The position numbers were made by a program, and so were the translations under genes. Below, piece by piece: positions 1 to 7,787 of a stretch of DNA of 64,000 nt (position 1 is the first letter of the stretch; each line of letters begins with the position of its first letter). The stretch spans positions 4,092,001-4,156,000 of the forward strand of contig NZ_CP020880.1 of assembly GCF_002157855.1 (NCBI RefSeq), written 5' to 3'. Below the pieces are notes generated by a model. That model ran no database searches, was not told the DNA's origin, and saw nothing but the letters and a program-made list of their open reading frames with translations. This stretch comes from Sutcliffiella horikoshii (GTDB taxonomy: Bacteria; Bacillota; Bacilli; Bacillales; Bacillaceae_I).

Positions 1-27
1 TACCTCTTCTTATCTAACTTTTTATTT

Positions 28-1002
28 TTAGTTATCTGCTTGGCCTGCTGTGATGAGCGCTAGTTTGTAGACGTCTTCTACGCTGCAGCCGCGGGATAGG
101 TCGTTTACTGGCTTGTTGAGGCCTTGTAGGATTGGGCCTACTGCTTCGAAGTTTCCTAGGCGTTGGGCAATTTTGTAGCCGATGTTTCCAGCTTCTAGGC
201 TAGGGAATACAAATACGTTTGCGTCCCCTTGAATTTTTGAACCTGGTGCTTTCTTTTCCGCAACAGATGGTACGAATGCAGCATCAAATTGGAACTCTCC
301 ATCCACTACAAGATCTGGAGCACGTTCTGAAGCAATGCGCGCCGCTTCTACCACACGCTCTGTTTCTGGTGATTTTGCAGATCCTTTTGTAGAAAAGCTT
401 AGCATTGCCACTTTCGGTTCGATTCCGAACATGTTCGCTGTTGCTGCACTTTCCACTGCGATTTCTGCAAGGTCGTTGCTGTCTGGTGAAATGTTGATTG
501 CGCAGTCCGCGAACACATACTTCTCATCGTTACGTACCATGATGAAGACACCAGAAGTTTTACGTACACCTTCTTTGGTTTTAATGATTTGCAGTGCCGG
601 ACGCACAGTGTCAGCCGTGGAATGTGCCGCTCCACTTACAAGCCCTTGCGCACGGTCCACGTGTACAAGCATCGTGCCAAAGTAGTTCGGGTTCAACAAA
701 ATCTTGCGCGCATCCTCTTCTGTCGCTTTACCTTTACGACGTTCCACGAAAGAAGCGACAAGCTCGTCCATGTTTTCGTATGACTTCGGATCGTAAATTT
801 CTACGCCGTCCAATGTTAATTTCAACTCGGAAGCAAGTCCGTTGATCTCGTCCAAATCTCCAACCACAATTGGCTTCACCATATTTTCTGCAGCCAAACG
901 TGCAACGGCCGTTAACACACGCTCGTCATTGCCTTCTGGAAATACAATTTTAATATCTTTTCCTGCTACTTTGTCTTTTAATGTTTGAAATAAATCGCTC
1001 AC
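28..1002 (-). CDS. pta: Phosphate acetyltransferase (Pta)
   Basis: Converts acetyl-CoA and phosphate to acetyl phosphate and CoA in the cytoplasm, the first step of acetate overflow. The 324-residue length matches Bacillus Pta. The N-terminus (MSDLFQTLKDKVAGKDIKIV) and the internal GLVSGAAHSTADTVRPALQI stretch are typical of the family. An upstream in-frame GTG at 1011 lies inside the Shine-Dalgarno AAGGAG, so the GTG at 1002, 8 nt downstream of it, is the better start. It is divergent from hemQ, as in other bacilli. A perfect cre box lies about 90 bp upstream, which suggests CcpA activation as known for B. subtilis pta. Confidence 0.96.
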   Translation of the reverse strand: MSDLFQTLKDKVAGKDIKIVFPEGNDERVLTAVARLAAENMVKPIVVGDLDEINGLASELKLTLDGVEIYDPKSYENMDELVASFVERRKGKATEEDARKILLNPNYFGTMLVHVDRAQGLVSGAAHSTADTVRPALQIIKTKEGVRKTSGVFIMVRNDEKYVFADCAINISPDSNDLAEIAVESAATANMFGIEPKVAMLSFSTKGSAKSPETERVVEAARIASERAPDLVVDGEFQFDAAFVPSVAEKKAPGSKIQGDANVFVFPSLEAGNIGYKIAQRLGNFEAVGPILQGLNKPVNDLSRGCSVEDVYKLALITAGQADN

Positions 1003-1087
1003 AAAGGTCACTCCTTAATCCGCTTTATTTTCGCTTCTATTGTTTAGGATACTCCTTCAATATGGAAAAGCAACCGATACCTTTTAT

Positions 1088-1101
1088 TGTTATCGCTTAC
1101 A
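1088..1101 (-). promoter_or_regulatory. cre box (CcpA site) upstream of pta
   Basis: TGTTATCGCTTACA (reverse complement TGTAAGCGATAACA) matches the catabolite-responsive element consensus TGWAANCGNTNWCA at every position. It lies upstream of a weak candidate promoter for pta (TTGCTT, 16 bp, TATCCT). An upstream location fits activation rather than repression, as in B. subtilis pta/ackA. Confidence 0.8.
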
Positions 1102-1194
1102 GAAAAAAGTCTTTATTTTCTAAAAAAAGCCCTCCATCTATGCCCTACTATTGTATCTGTGCTGCCCTTTCCTATTCATGAAGCTTTCACAATT

Positions 1195-1239
1195 TCACAG
1201 TTTTACTTACAGGAAGTCATGGCAAAACTGTGATATAGT
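1195..1239 (+). promoter_or_regulatory. Candidate hemQ promoter with flanking inverted repeat
   Basis: A perfect 10-bp inverted repeat, TCACAGTTTT (1195-1204) and AAAACTGTGA (1224-1233), ends against an extended -10 element TGATATAGT (1231-1239). No good -35 is visible, which fits an extended -10 promoter. The repeat could be an operator; no regulator is identified here. Confidence 0.5.
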
Positions 1240-1280
1240 TAGGAAGGATACATACTCAATCTTTTTAAGGAGTGATTGTA

Positions 1281-2024
1281 ATGAGTGAAGCAGCTCAAAC
1301 ATTGGACGGCTGGTATTGCCTCCATGATTTTCGTACGGTAGATTGGGCCCTTTGGAAGACGCTTTCTAGCGAAGAACGCCAAACGGCTATTAATGAATTT
1401 CTTGGACTTGTGGAGAAATGGAACACGGTTCAGTTAGAAAAGAACGGAAGTCACGCATTGTACTCCATCGTGGGGCAAAAAGCGGACTTCATGATGATGC
1501 TTCTTCGTCCGACGTTAGAAGAATTAAATGAAATCGAAAACGAATTTAATAAAACAACACTGGCTCAATACACAGTCCCAGTACATTCTTACGTGTCGAT
1601 TGTAGAGCTTAGCAACTACTTACCAGAAGGCGAAGATCCGTATCAAAATCCGCAAATCCTTGCTAGACTATACCCAGAATTGCCAAAAGCAAAGCATGTC
1701 TGCTTCTACCCGATGGACAAGCGCCGTAACGGGGAAGACAACTGGTACATGCTGCCGATGGAAGACCGTCGCCGCATGATGCGCAGCCACGGCATGATTG
1801 GCCGTCAGTATGCGGGAAAAGTAAAACAGGTCATCACTGGTTCTGTCGGTTTCGACGATTACGAGTGGGGCGTAACATTGTTTGCGGACGAAGCACTTCA
1901 GTTCAAGAAGCTTGTATATGAAATGCGCTTTGACGAAGTAAGTGCACGTTTTGGTGAGTTCGGTGCGTTCTATGTAGGAAACCTGTTAAAAGAAGATCGT
2001 GTTTATTCTTTCTTGCACGTGTAA
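1281..2024 (+). CDS. hemQ: Coproheme decarboxylase HemQ (chlorite-dismutase family)
   Basis: Last enzyme of the coproporphyrin-dependent heme pathway of Firmicutes: it oxidatively decarboxylates coproheme to protoheme in the cytoplasm. The 247-residue protein has the family signature FYPMDKRR (catalytic Tyr) and [15 protein letters not shown] (His of the heme pocket), then [16 protein letters not shown]. An upstream GTG at 1272 lies inside the Shine-Dalgarno AAGGAGTG (1267-1274), so ATG 1281 is the start. It is divergent from pta and followed by a 52-bp repeat array. Confidence 0.96.
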   Translation: MSEAAQTLDGWYCLHDFRTVDWALWKTLSSEERQTAINEFLGLVEKWNTVQLEKNGSHALYSIVGQKADFMMMLLRPTLEELNEIENEFNKTTLAQYTVPVHSYVSIVELSNYLPEGEDPYQNPQILARLYPELPKAKHVCFYPMDKRRNGEDNWYMLPMEDRRRMMRSHGMIGRQYAGKVKQVITGSVGFDDYEWGVTLFADEALQFKKLVYEMRFDEVSARFGEFGAFYVGNLLKEDRVYSFLHV

Positions 2025-2124
2025 AATAAAGATTGGGTTGTTGACGTCAAGTCGCCCGGCTGGTTTTCCAGTTTGGTGGCTTGGCGTTTTTTATTGTGTT
2101 TCGGATTTGAAACGACTTGCCCTC

Positions 2125-2550
2125 TTCTCTGTTACCGAACACCATTGTTTTTCGGGGCTTCGGGCCTTGAGACGCCTTCTCTGTTACCGAACACCATTGT
2201 TTTTCGGGGCTTCGGGCTTTGAGACGCCTTCTCTGTTACCGAACACCATTGTTTTTCGGGGCTTCGGGCCTTGAGACGCCTTCTCTGTTACCGAACGCCA
2301 TTGTTTTCGGGGGTTCAGGCCTTAAGACGCCTTCTCTGTTACCGAACGCCATTGTTTTTCGGGGCTTCGGGCTTTGAGACGCCCTCTCTGTTACCGAACG
2401 CCATTGTTTTTCGGGGCTTCGGGCTTTGAGACGTTCTCTCTGTTACCGAACGCCATTGTTTTTCGGGGCTTCGGGCCTTGAGACGCCTTCTCTGTTACCG
2501 AACGCCATTGTTTTTCGGGGCTTCGGGCTTTGAGACGCCTTCCTTGTTAC
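2125..2550. repeat. Tandem array, 52-bp unit, 8 copies
   Basis: Units begin (TTCTCTGTTACCGAAC, or close variants) at 2125, 2177, 2229, 2281, 2332, 2384, 2436 and 2488, with a decayed ninth start at 2540. The period is 52 bp except for one 51-bp unit caused by a lost T. Each unit contains CCGAA...TTCGG arms spanning 21 nt and ends in a TTGAGACGCC-like stretch. A 52-bp unit is not a multiple of three, so the reading frame shifts between copies and the array is not coding. It fills most of the hemQ-gerQ gap; outside it there is only the gerQ promoter. Confidence 0.95.
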
Positions 2551-2608
2551 CTTCGAATGCAACTATTTCGGACTTTAACTTCCTTATCCAGTCTCCCCTT
2601 CCACCCTG

Positions 2609-2637
2609 TCATATTCCCTCTTCAATTTTCATACAAT
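2609..2637 (+). promoter_or_regulatory. Sigma-E-type promoter of gerQ
   Basis: -35 TCATATT (2609-2615), a 14-bp spacer and -10 CATACAAT (2630-2637) match the sigma-E consensus (KMATATT, N14-15, CATACA-T) essentially perfectly. gerQ of B. subtilis is a mother-cell gene of the sigma-E class. The implied leader is about 130 nt. Confidence 0.8.
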
Positions 2638-2777
2638 CAAGTAGTGCGACTTAATCATTTTAATCATTTGAACTTTAGCACCCCTTTTCAGCCTAAGCGA
2701 AGTGGGTTTGAGGCATGAAGATGGGAGTTATTTCTCACAACGAAGCAGATAAAAGTTTTTTGAGGAGGGAATGACAG

Positions 2778-3320
2778 ATGAATCAACAGTTTTCTCAGGC
2801 AGCAGGTGCCCCTTTTTCTGCGGGGTATGGAGCAGATCCTTACTCATCCTATTACAGAAACTACGGGCAGCAGTGGTATGGCGGCGGTGGAGGTGGAGGT
2901 TTCCCGATGCAGCAAATGCAACAGCAACAACCTCAGCAACAGCAAGTTGCAGGGCAGCAATCAGGCATACCATCTTATCCAACTCAATTCCAATCTGGCG
3001 GCCAGCAAGGTGGGCAGGATGTTCCAGGCATGCTTCCGCTAGAGCAATCCTATATTGAAAATATTCTTCGCTTAAATCGCGGTAAACTGGCAACTGTGTA
3101 CATGACATTTGAGAACAACCGGGAATGGAATGCTAAAATATTTAAAGGGATCATCGAAGCAGCAGGACGCGATCACATCATCCTGAGTGACCCGCAAACC
3201 GGCAAGCGCTATCTGCTCCTGATGGTTTACCTGGACTACATCACATTCGACGAAGAACTCGACTACGAATACCCATTCAACAGCGGCGGCCAAGGCCTCA
3301 GCCAATTCCAACCAAGATAA
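2778..3320 (+). CDS. gerQ: Spore coat protein GerQ
   Basis: Coat protein needed to localise the cortex hydrolase CwlJ; in B. subtilis it is crosslinked by the transglutaminase Tgl through Lys/Gln residues. The 180-residue protein has a Gly/Tyr- and Gln-rich N-terminal half (a run of QMQQQQPQQQQ around residues 50-60). The conserved C-terminal domain starts near MLPLEQSYIENILRLNRGK and ends in DYEYPFNS. GAGGAGGG at 2762-2769 fixes the ATG. A sigma-E promoter lies upstream and a strong terminator downstream. Confidence 0.95.
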   Translation: MNQQFSQAAGAPFSAGYGADPYSSYYRNYGQQWYGGGGGGGFPMQQMQQQQPQQQQVAGQQSGIPSYPTQFQSGGQQGGQDVPGMLPLEQSYIENILRLNRGKLATVYMTFENNREWNAKIFKGIIEAAGRDHIILSDPQTGKRYLLLMVYLDYITFDEELDYEYPFNSGGQGLSQFQPR

Positions 3321-3356
3321 AAAGCACCATAAGGAAAAAGCTTTAGAACAAATAAA

Positions 3357-3418
3357 AAAGAGGGGCTGACGATGTTGTGTGTTAACGCATTAACGCACAG
3401 CGGGTCAGACCCCTCTTT
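3357..3418. terminator. Bidirectional terminator between gerQ and ywdK
   Basis: AAGAGGGG-CTGAC pairs with GTCAGACCCCTCTT across a loop that contains its own GTTAACGCATTAACGC element. It is flanked by A- and T-rich tracts and serves the convergent gerQ and DUF423 genes. Confidence 0.85.
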
Positions 3419-3455
3419 ATCTCTTTATAACTTCACCGCAACGACCTAGTTCTTC

Positions 3456-3824
3456 TTACCCTTTCACCGCCGCCACAATGATGAGCACCCAGCCGATAAG
3501 GAAGGCTACGCCGCCTAGTGGGGTGATGGCTCCGAGTACTTTGATGCCGGAGAGGGTCAGGATGTACAGGCTTCCGGAGAATAGGATGATTCCGATGAGG
3601 AAGGACCAGCCTGCTCCGTTCAATAAGCCTGTGCTGCCAAAGCGTTCCATAAGCAACGCGACTACAAAAAGTCCACCTGCATGGAACATTTGATAAGTAA
3701 CACCGGTTTTCCAAATTTCAATCATTCTCTCGGATACTTTTCCTTCAAGTCCGTGGGCTCCAAATGCCCCGAGAGCCACTGCTAAAAATGCGTTTATTGC
3801 TGCAAGGATGATAAATAAATTCAT
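3456..3824 (-). CDS. ywdK: DUF423 membrane protein (YwdK family)
   Basis: A 122-residue integral membrane protein with about four hydrophobic segments, starting MNLFIILAAINAFLAVALGA. The family signature GAFGAHGLEGK and the conserved HAGGLFVVALL region are present. Function is unknown for the family. The longer frame to 3866 lacks a ribosome-binding site, whereas AAAGGCGG precedes ATG 3824 by 9 nt. Its position in the gerQ-to-ung block matches ywdK of B. subtilis. Confidence 0.88.
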   Translation of the reverse strand: MNLFIILAAINAFLAVALGAFGAHGLEGKVSERMIEIWKTGVTYQMFHAGGLFVVALLMERFGSTGLLNGAGWSFLIGIILFSGSLYILTLSGIKVLGAITPLGGVAFLIGWVLIIVAAVKG

Positions 3825-3989
3825 GTCAGTTTTCCGCCTTTCAAAAGATCTGTTATAGTTCTTCAATATAATGAATTATATAGTATTAGCTTCCCCGGAC
3901 CAAGTGGGATACCTAAGCGCTCACGTTAAATACCTATAAGAACTCTTGCAAGTACACATAATGTTCACTTACTCCCTCCAATCATAAAA

Positions 3990-4036
3990 ATAAAAAACGC
4001 TCCCACCGCTTCATCAACCAAAGCAGTAAGAGCATT
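3990..4036 (-). terminator. Terminator of the 4046-4345 gene
   Basis: Read on the minus strand, GCTCTTACTGCTT pairs with AAGCGGTGGGAGC, followed by GTTTTTTATTTTT. Confidence 0.75.
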
Positions 4037-4045
4037 TCCTCTAAA

Positions 4046-4345
4046 TTATCTAGAATGAAGATAAATTTGGAGAGCCTGTTTGAGCTCCCGTTCTTTCTTT
4101 TCCGTTTGTATATGATAATGATCACCATCTATGTTAGACAAAAAGTCATTATATCCATGTGAATGCAAGAATTCATTGACACTTGTGACGTCTTCTCTAG
4201 TGGAGAGCAGATTTTTCTGCCCAACAAAGTCACCATTTACATACACTTCGTAACGATCGTGGGAAAGTTTTGTCGACGTGTCGTAATTAGTGCTTACGTA
4301 CGCCGCCATTAAACCATACATCGATCCGTCTGTACCACCAGGCAT
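4046..4345 (-). CDS. Hypothetical protein, 99 aa
   Basis: I do not recognise this protein. It is soluble and polar (MPGGTDGSMYGLMAAYVSTN...), with a YEVYVNGDFVGQ strand-like segment and a C-terminal helix of mixed charge. The frame extends to an ATG at 4360, but that ATG is part of the ribosome-binding site (ATGGAGGTG), and GGAGGTG lies 6 nt before ATG 4345, so 4345 is the start. It has its own terminator, and another terminator separates it from ywdI, so it is probably monocistronic. It sits inside a block otherwise conserved in Bacillus and may be a genus-specific insertion. Confidence 0.7.
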   Translation of the reverse strand: MPGGTDGSMYGLMAAYVSTNYDTSTKLSHDRYEVYVNGDFVGQKNLLSTREDVTSVNEFLHSHGYNDFLSNIDGDHYHIQTEKKERELKQALQIYLHSR

Positions 4346-4440
4346 GTAAAACACCTCCATTACTTACTGGGGTGTTTATAGTTTTAAGTTACATCGCCGT
4401 TTTTAGTATGGTAAGTTGTGGGGAGAAACCCTAAAAGGAC

Positions 4441-4482
4441 AACAAAAACCCCTCTTTAACCCTTTAAATAGTTAAAGAGGGG
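4441..4482 (-). terminator. Strong terminator of the ywdI operon
   Basis: A 12-bp perfect stem, CCCCTCTTTAAC (4449-4460) and GTTAAAGAGGGG (4471-4482), is followed on the minus strand by GGTTTTTGTT. The right arm runs directly into a 15-nt odd palindrome, AGGGGTCTGACCCCT (4478-4492). Confidence 0.88.
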
Positions 4483-4496
4483 TCTGACCCCTATTC

Positions 4497-4844
4497 TTAA
4501 AAATCAAACAAAGAGTCCCCATTCGCGTCTTCTTCTTTGATTGGTTTGGATGGTACATTTGTGATGGTTGGTGGTTGGGTTGGCGGCGTGTAGATGGGTG
4601 CCGCTTGTTCGAATGATACGGGCGCCCTTTGGATGCTGCGGGCCGTTGAAGCCGCAGCTGGTTGGGAGGATGCCGCCCTCGGCACAGTAAACCCATCCCC
4701 TTCCGAATCCGTCTCCAATGCCAGCTCACAGAGTGATTTTATCGCTGCAAGGTGCTCTCGCTTTTTTTGCACATTTCCGGTGTCTATGGCACGCTCCAAT
4801 TCCGACTCTAAGCGCGCAAGAACCTTATCGATTGTGATGCTCAT
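4497..4844 (-). CDS. ywdI: YwdI family protein
   Basis: A 115-residue protein. An N-terminal helix pair (MSITIDKVLARLESELERAI...KREHLAAIKSLCELAL) precedes a Pro/Ala/Thr-rich disordered stretch and a conserved acidic terminus GDSLFDF. This architecture matches the YwdI family of bacilli, whose function is unknown. AAGGAGGGAAG lies just upstream. It follows the DUF420 gene by 31 bp on the same strand and is probably co-transcribed with it. Confidence 0.8.
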   Translation of the reverse strand: MSITIDKVLARLESELERAIDTGNVQKKREHLAAIKSLCELALETDSEGDGFTVPRAASSQPAAASTARSIQRAPVSFEQAAPIYTPPTQPPTITNVPSKPIKEEDANGDSLFDF

Positions 4845-4875
4845 CCTTCTTCCCTCCTTAAGAAATCAATAGATC

Positions 4876-5397
4876 CTAGTAATACGGCGAAATCATCAAG
4901 TACACGATAACACCCGTCAGGCTGACATATAACCATAACGGCATCGTCCAGCGCGCAATTTTCCTGTGACGTTCCTTATGCATGCTTAAGCCCGTTGCCA
5001 AGGAATACAAGGCCAAAGGCACAATCACGACGGCCAACACAATGTGTGTGAGTAAAATAAAGAAATAGATGGACCGGATGATTCCTTCTCCCCCAAATGG
5101 AGTCGATTCTGTTAAGGAATGATAGGTCACATATGTAACCAAAAACAAGGTGGTGGATGAAAAGGCAGCCAGAATGAAGCGGCGATGGACCGTTATATTT
5201 TTCTTCTTAATGGCAATTAAGGCACACACTAAAAAGACAAATGTAAAACTGTTGAAAATTGCGTTCATCATCGGTAAAAACGTTAAGTCGACATGCGCCA
5301 AACCTTCATACTGAGGAAGGAAAAACAGCACCACAACCAGTGCATTTACCGCAATTGAAATCCCGATGATCCATGGAAGATAATTTATTTTTTTCAT
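4876..5397 (-). CDS. DUF420 membrane protein (CtaM/YozB-like)
   Basis: A 173-residue protein with five or six membrane segments and conserved polar residues between them (MMNAIFNSFTFVFL, VHRRFILAAF, VTYVTYHSL, HIVLAVVIVP, HRKIARWTMPLWLYVSLTG). This pattern matches DUF420; the relative CtaM of Staphylococcus aureus is needed for maturation of a heme-copper oxidase. The His residues within the segments fit a metal- or heme-related role, but the function here is inferred. The start at 5397 is set by AAAGGAG 7 nt upstream. The preceding gene ends 13 bp upstream. Confidence 0.82.
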   Translation of the reverse strand: MKKINYLPWIIGISIAVNALVVVLFFLPQYEGLAHVDLTFLPMMNAIFNSFTFVFLVCALIAIKKKNITVHRRFILAAFSSTTLFLVTYVTYHSLTESTPFGGEGIIRSIYFFILLTHIVLAVVIVPLALYSLATGLSMHKERHRKIARWTMPLWLYVSLTGVIVYLMISPYY

Positions 5398-5410
5398 TGT
5401 TGAGCTCCTT

Positions 5411-5614
5411 TTACACATAATACCCGTTCTGACCCGGTTTTATTGGTGAATCTTTTGCTTCGAACTTTAAACAAGGACTTCCGGAAGAGCGCAGCACGGC
5501 AACAGAGGGCAACTGATTCGTTTTAAACCCGAAAGCCCGGCATCCTTTTGGGAACTTGGCATCCCAAGTGACATAGTAATGCTTGCATTTTAAGCAATTA
5601 ATCCGTTTGGCCAT
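5411..5614 (-). CDS. Small four-cysteine protein
   Basis: A 67-residue protein, MAKRINCLKCKHYYVTWDAK..., with a CxxC pair near the start and two further cysteines (GCRAFGFKT and SPCLKFE), a likely zinc- or metal-binding arrangement. Similar small proteins occur in many bacilli; no function is established. The start is uncertain: a GTG at 5623 has AAGGA at good spacing, and ATG 5614 has GGGTGGGG. It probably forms an operon with the DUF420 and ywdI genes downstream. Confidence 0.72.
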   Translation of the reverse strand: MAKRINCLKCKHYYVTWDAKFPKGCRAFGFKTNQLPSVAVLRSSGSPCLKFEAKDSPIKPGQNGYYV

Positions 5615-5724
5615 GCTCCCCACCCTTTTCCTTCGAATCCTTCTTGTCCATCCTTCATTCTACCATCTTCCAACTTCCCATCAAATATAAAACCTGCGGA
5701 GAAATACCTCCACAGGCTTCATGT

Positions 5725-7428
5725 TCACGATTTATTCATGTTTATGGATGCAATGTTGGATGCTAAATCTTCGGCGGTCTCTTTTACTGTATCAACGGTG
5801 CGCCTCATGTTATTGGAAAGGTCCACTTGGTGATCTGCAGCCTTGACGACTTCTCCCATCTCCTCCGTCAATTCCGATGAAGATGCAACCAAGTCGTTTA
5901 CAGAATGGACAATCTCATTTACTCCCTGACTGATTTCTTCCATCGTCACCGTGATATGAGTTCCCTGTTCAAGCAATGCCCCGCTATTCGTGGCGATTTC
6001 CTGGAACAACTTCGCGGAAGCTTCATTTTTTTCATTAGTTTGCTCGATCGTTTCTTTGAAAAGTTGGAATTCTTTCAGTACTTCGTTAGTATCTTCCTGA
6101 ATGCGGCCCGTGATGCCGTTAATTTGTTTGGAAAAGAGATCTGTCTGGCCGGATAATTTTCTGATTTCATCTGCCACAACCGCAAATCCTTTGCCAGCCT
6201 CCCCTGCCCGTGCCGCTTCAATTGAGGCATTAAGGGCAAGCAAGTTCGTCTGGGTGGTAATTTCCGTGATGCCTTTGAGGAAACTGTTCGCCTCATCAAT
6301 ATCTACTTTTATTTTGGTAAATCGATCTACAATAGTTTCCGTCTCCTTGGAAGATTGGTGCATGTCAGCCACCAATTGCTGCAACGATTGCGCCCCTTTT
6401 TTCGAAAGCTTCTCCATTCCTTCGAGGTTTCGTTTCATTTCATCGACAATGCTGTATATCTCTTGCGTGCTGGCAGAAGCCTGCTCGGTAACTGCAGAAA
6501 TGGCAGCCGTCCCTTCATATTGCATGGACACTTTTTCGGTTACTTGTTCCGACCGCTGTTTGATTCCGGCAGATTCCGCTAAATTTTGTTCTGCTGCCAC
6601 CAAGAGCTCTTTCATAACAAGCTGCAGGCGTTGATTTGCCCCGAGGCTTCCTTGCATAAGTTGCTCAATATTTTGTCCCATGGTGGTGAGAGACGCCTCG
6701 ATCTGTCCAAACTCATCTTTTCTAAAAGAAGCATGCTCTGCTTCATATAAGAAGTTCCCTTCCCGGTAAGCATTCACGCGACCAAGAACCTGGTTGACTC
6801 CTTTGTTGAATGCCTTTCTGAACGAGAGAAGGGTTAGAATTGGAACCAATACAAGAATCGCCAATGTCACCAAGGTCCAGCTTTCCGTGGATACTACTTT
6901 GTCCTGAATGACCTGTCTGTTTTCATCATTAAATGCCTGTAAAAACTGCATGCCACTATCATTTGCACGTTCTATTTGATTTCGTGCTTTCGCAAGGTCT
7001 TCAGATGTTGTAATACGAACACGATCCATGTTGGCAGCGTTCGAAACATCGCTAATGATGTCGAATTGTTTTGACAATGTTTCATGTGAAACAACAAAAT
7101 ACTGTTTTAGTTGACCAAATTCCTCATATTCCACAAAATAAGGCTCGAAATCTTGCAGCCTCTTTTCAGTTTTCGTTAAATTTTCTTCGATTTTTTGAAC
7201 ATGTGATTTGGAATACCCGCTTGATACGACGAAATACATATCTGCCAACGTACTTTGATAGGATTGAACCAGCTCAAAATAACTTTCATTGATCTTCGTA
7301 ATCTCGTCTAACTCATTGACCCCTTTTTGCACCTGCATGCTGTTCACCCAAATAACAAGAGATGCTGCAAGGCCAATACTCCCTATTAATAAAATCAAAA
7401 CTAAAAGTCTCTTTCTCATACTCCCCAC
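5725..7428 (-). CDS. Methyl-accepting chemotaxis protein
   Basis: Transmembrane chemoreceptor that signals to CheA/CheW. TM1 spans about residues 7-28. A mostly helical extracellular domain (30-180) is a four-helix-bundle or CHASE3-like sensor without a recognised ligand. TM2 spans about 184-205 and is followed by a HAMP region. The signalling hairpin has the conserved tip [20 protein letters not shown] and [15 protein letters not shown]. The GTG at 7428 is preferred because GGGGGGAG lies 7 nt upstream; the ATG at 7419 is the alternative. A sigma-D-like promoter lies upstream. It is separated from the preceding channel gene by a repeat element. Confidence 0.93.
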   Translation of the reverse strand: MGSMRKRLLVLILLIGSIGLAASLVIWVNSMQVQKGVNELDEITKINESYFELVQSYQSTLADMYFVVSSGYSKSHVQKIEENLTKTEKRLQDFEPYFVEYEEFGQLKQYFVVSHETLSKQFDIISDVSNAANMDRVRITTSEDLAKARNQIERANDSGMQFLQAFNDENRQVIQDKVVSTESWTLVTLAILVLVPILTLLSFRKAFNKGVNQVLGRVNAYREGNFLYEAEHASFRKDEFGQIEASLTTMGQNIEQLMQGSLGANQRLQLVMKELLVAAEQNLAESAGIKQRSEQVTEKVSMQYEGTAAISAVTEQASASTQEIYSIVDEMKRNLEGMEKLSKKGAQSLQQLVADMHQSSKETETIVDRFTKIKVDIDEANSFLKGITEITTQTNLLALNASIEAARAGEAGKGFAVVADEIRKLSGQTDLFSKQINGITGRIQEDTNEVLKEFQLFKETIEQTNEKNEASAKLFQEIATNSGALLEQGTHITVTMEEISQGVNEIVHSVNDLVASSSELTEEMGEVVKAADHQVDLSNNMRRTVDTVKETAEDLASNIASINMNKS

Positions 7429-7513
7429 TTTTCTTCTCCCCCCGCAATATACTCATCCATAAATATGAAACCGTTTGCACAAAATGCCATAATTGTTTTC
7501 TCTCTTTTATATA

Positions 7514-7541
7514 TTTTCGGCAGATAGCAGCTGGGTCTTTA
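7514..7541 (-). promoter_or_regulatory. Sigma-D-like (motility) promoter of the chemoreceptor
   Basis: On the minus strand, TAAA (7541-7538), a 16-bp spacer and GCCGAAAA (7521-7514) resemble the sigma-D consensus TAAA-N15-GCCGATAT. The -10 is imperfect. Sigma-D control is the norm for Bacillus chemoreceptors. Confidence 0.55.
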
Positions 7542-7593
7542 GCATCATTTCGAAATAATTTTCTCTTTTTATAAAAGGTGAATGATATTTCCT

Positions 7594-7718
7594 TGTTGAT
7601 TGGAGTGGAAGGCGCGCAGACGCCCGCGGGAGGAAGGGACAGGTGAGACCCCTGAAGCGTTGTGAGGAGGCTCACGGACCGCCTGCAGGCAAGCGAAGCG
7701 CCTGGAACGGAAATCAAC
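7594..7718 (+). repeat. 125-bp dispersed repeat, type A copy 1
   Basis: Bounded by GTTGAT and ATCAAC. It contains GGAGTGGAAGGCG, GAGACCCC, GAGGAGGCTCAC and GCGAAGCGCCTGGAACGGA. AGGCGC near the left end can pair with GCGCCT near the right end, and GTGAG with CTCAC inside. Further type A copies are at 15419-15544, 17109-17185 (deleted) and 31120-31242. It fills the gap between the chemoreceptor and the channel gene. Confidence 0.93.
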
Positions 7719-7739
7719 GGTAATATATACTTTCTCTTT

Positions 7740-7784
7740 TAAAAAAGGACGCCAAGAGAGTACTAACACTCCTGCGCGTCCTTC
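7740..7784 (-). terminator. Terminator of the sodium channel gene
   Basis: AAGGACGC (7745-7752) pairs with GCGTCCTT (7776-7783); the minus strand continues into TTTTTT. Confidence 0.85.
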
Positions 7785-7787
7785 AAC

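Noticed and set aside
335-685. Antisense ORFs over pta, zwf, scrB, topB and other long genes
   Set aside because: They are shadow frames opposite well-supported coding sequences, without ribosome-binding sites.
1999-2274. Open frame translating the hemQ-gerQ array as a repetitive peptide
   Set aside because: The 52-bp unit shifts frame each copy, there is no ribosome-binding site, and the frame overlaps the hemQ end.
7569-7769. ORFs across the 125-bp repeats (also 31050-31286 and 25607-25936)
   Set aside because: They are chance frames in GC-rich repeats; the same frames recur only because the repeat recurs.
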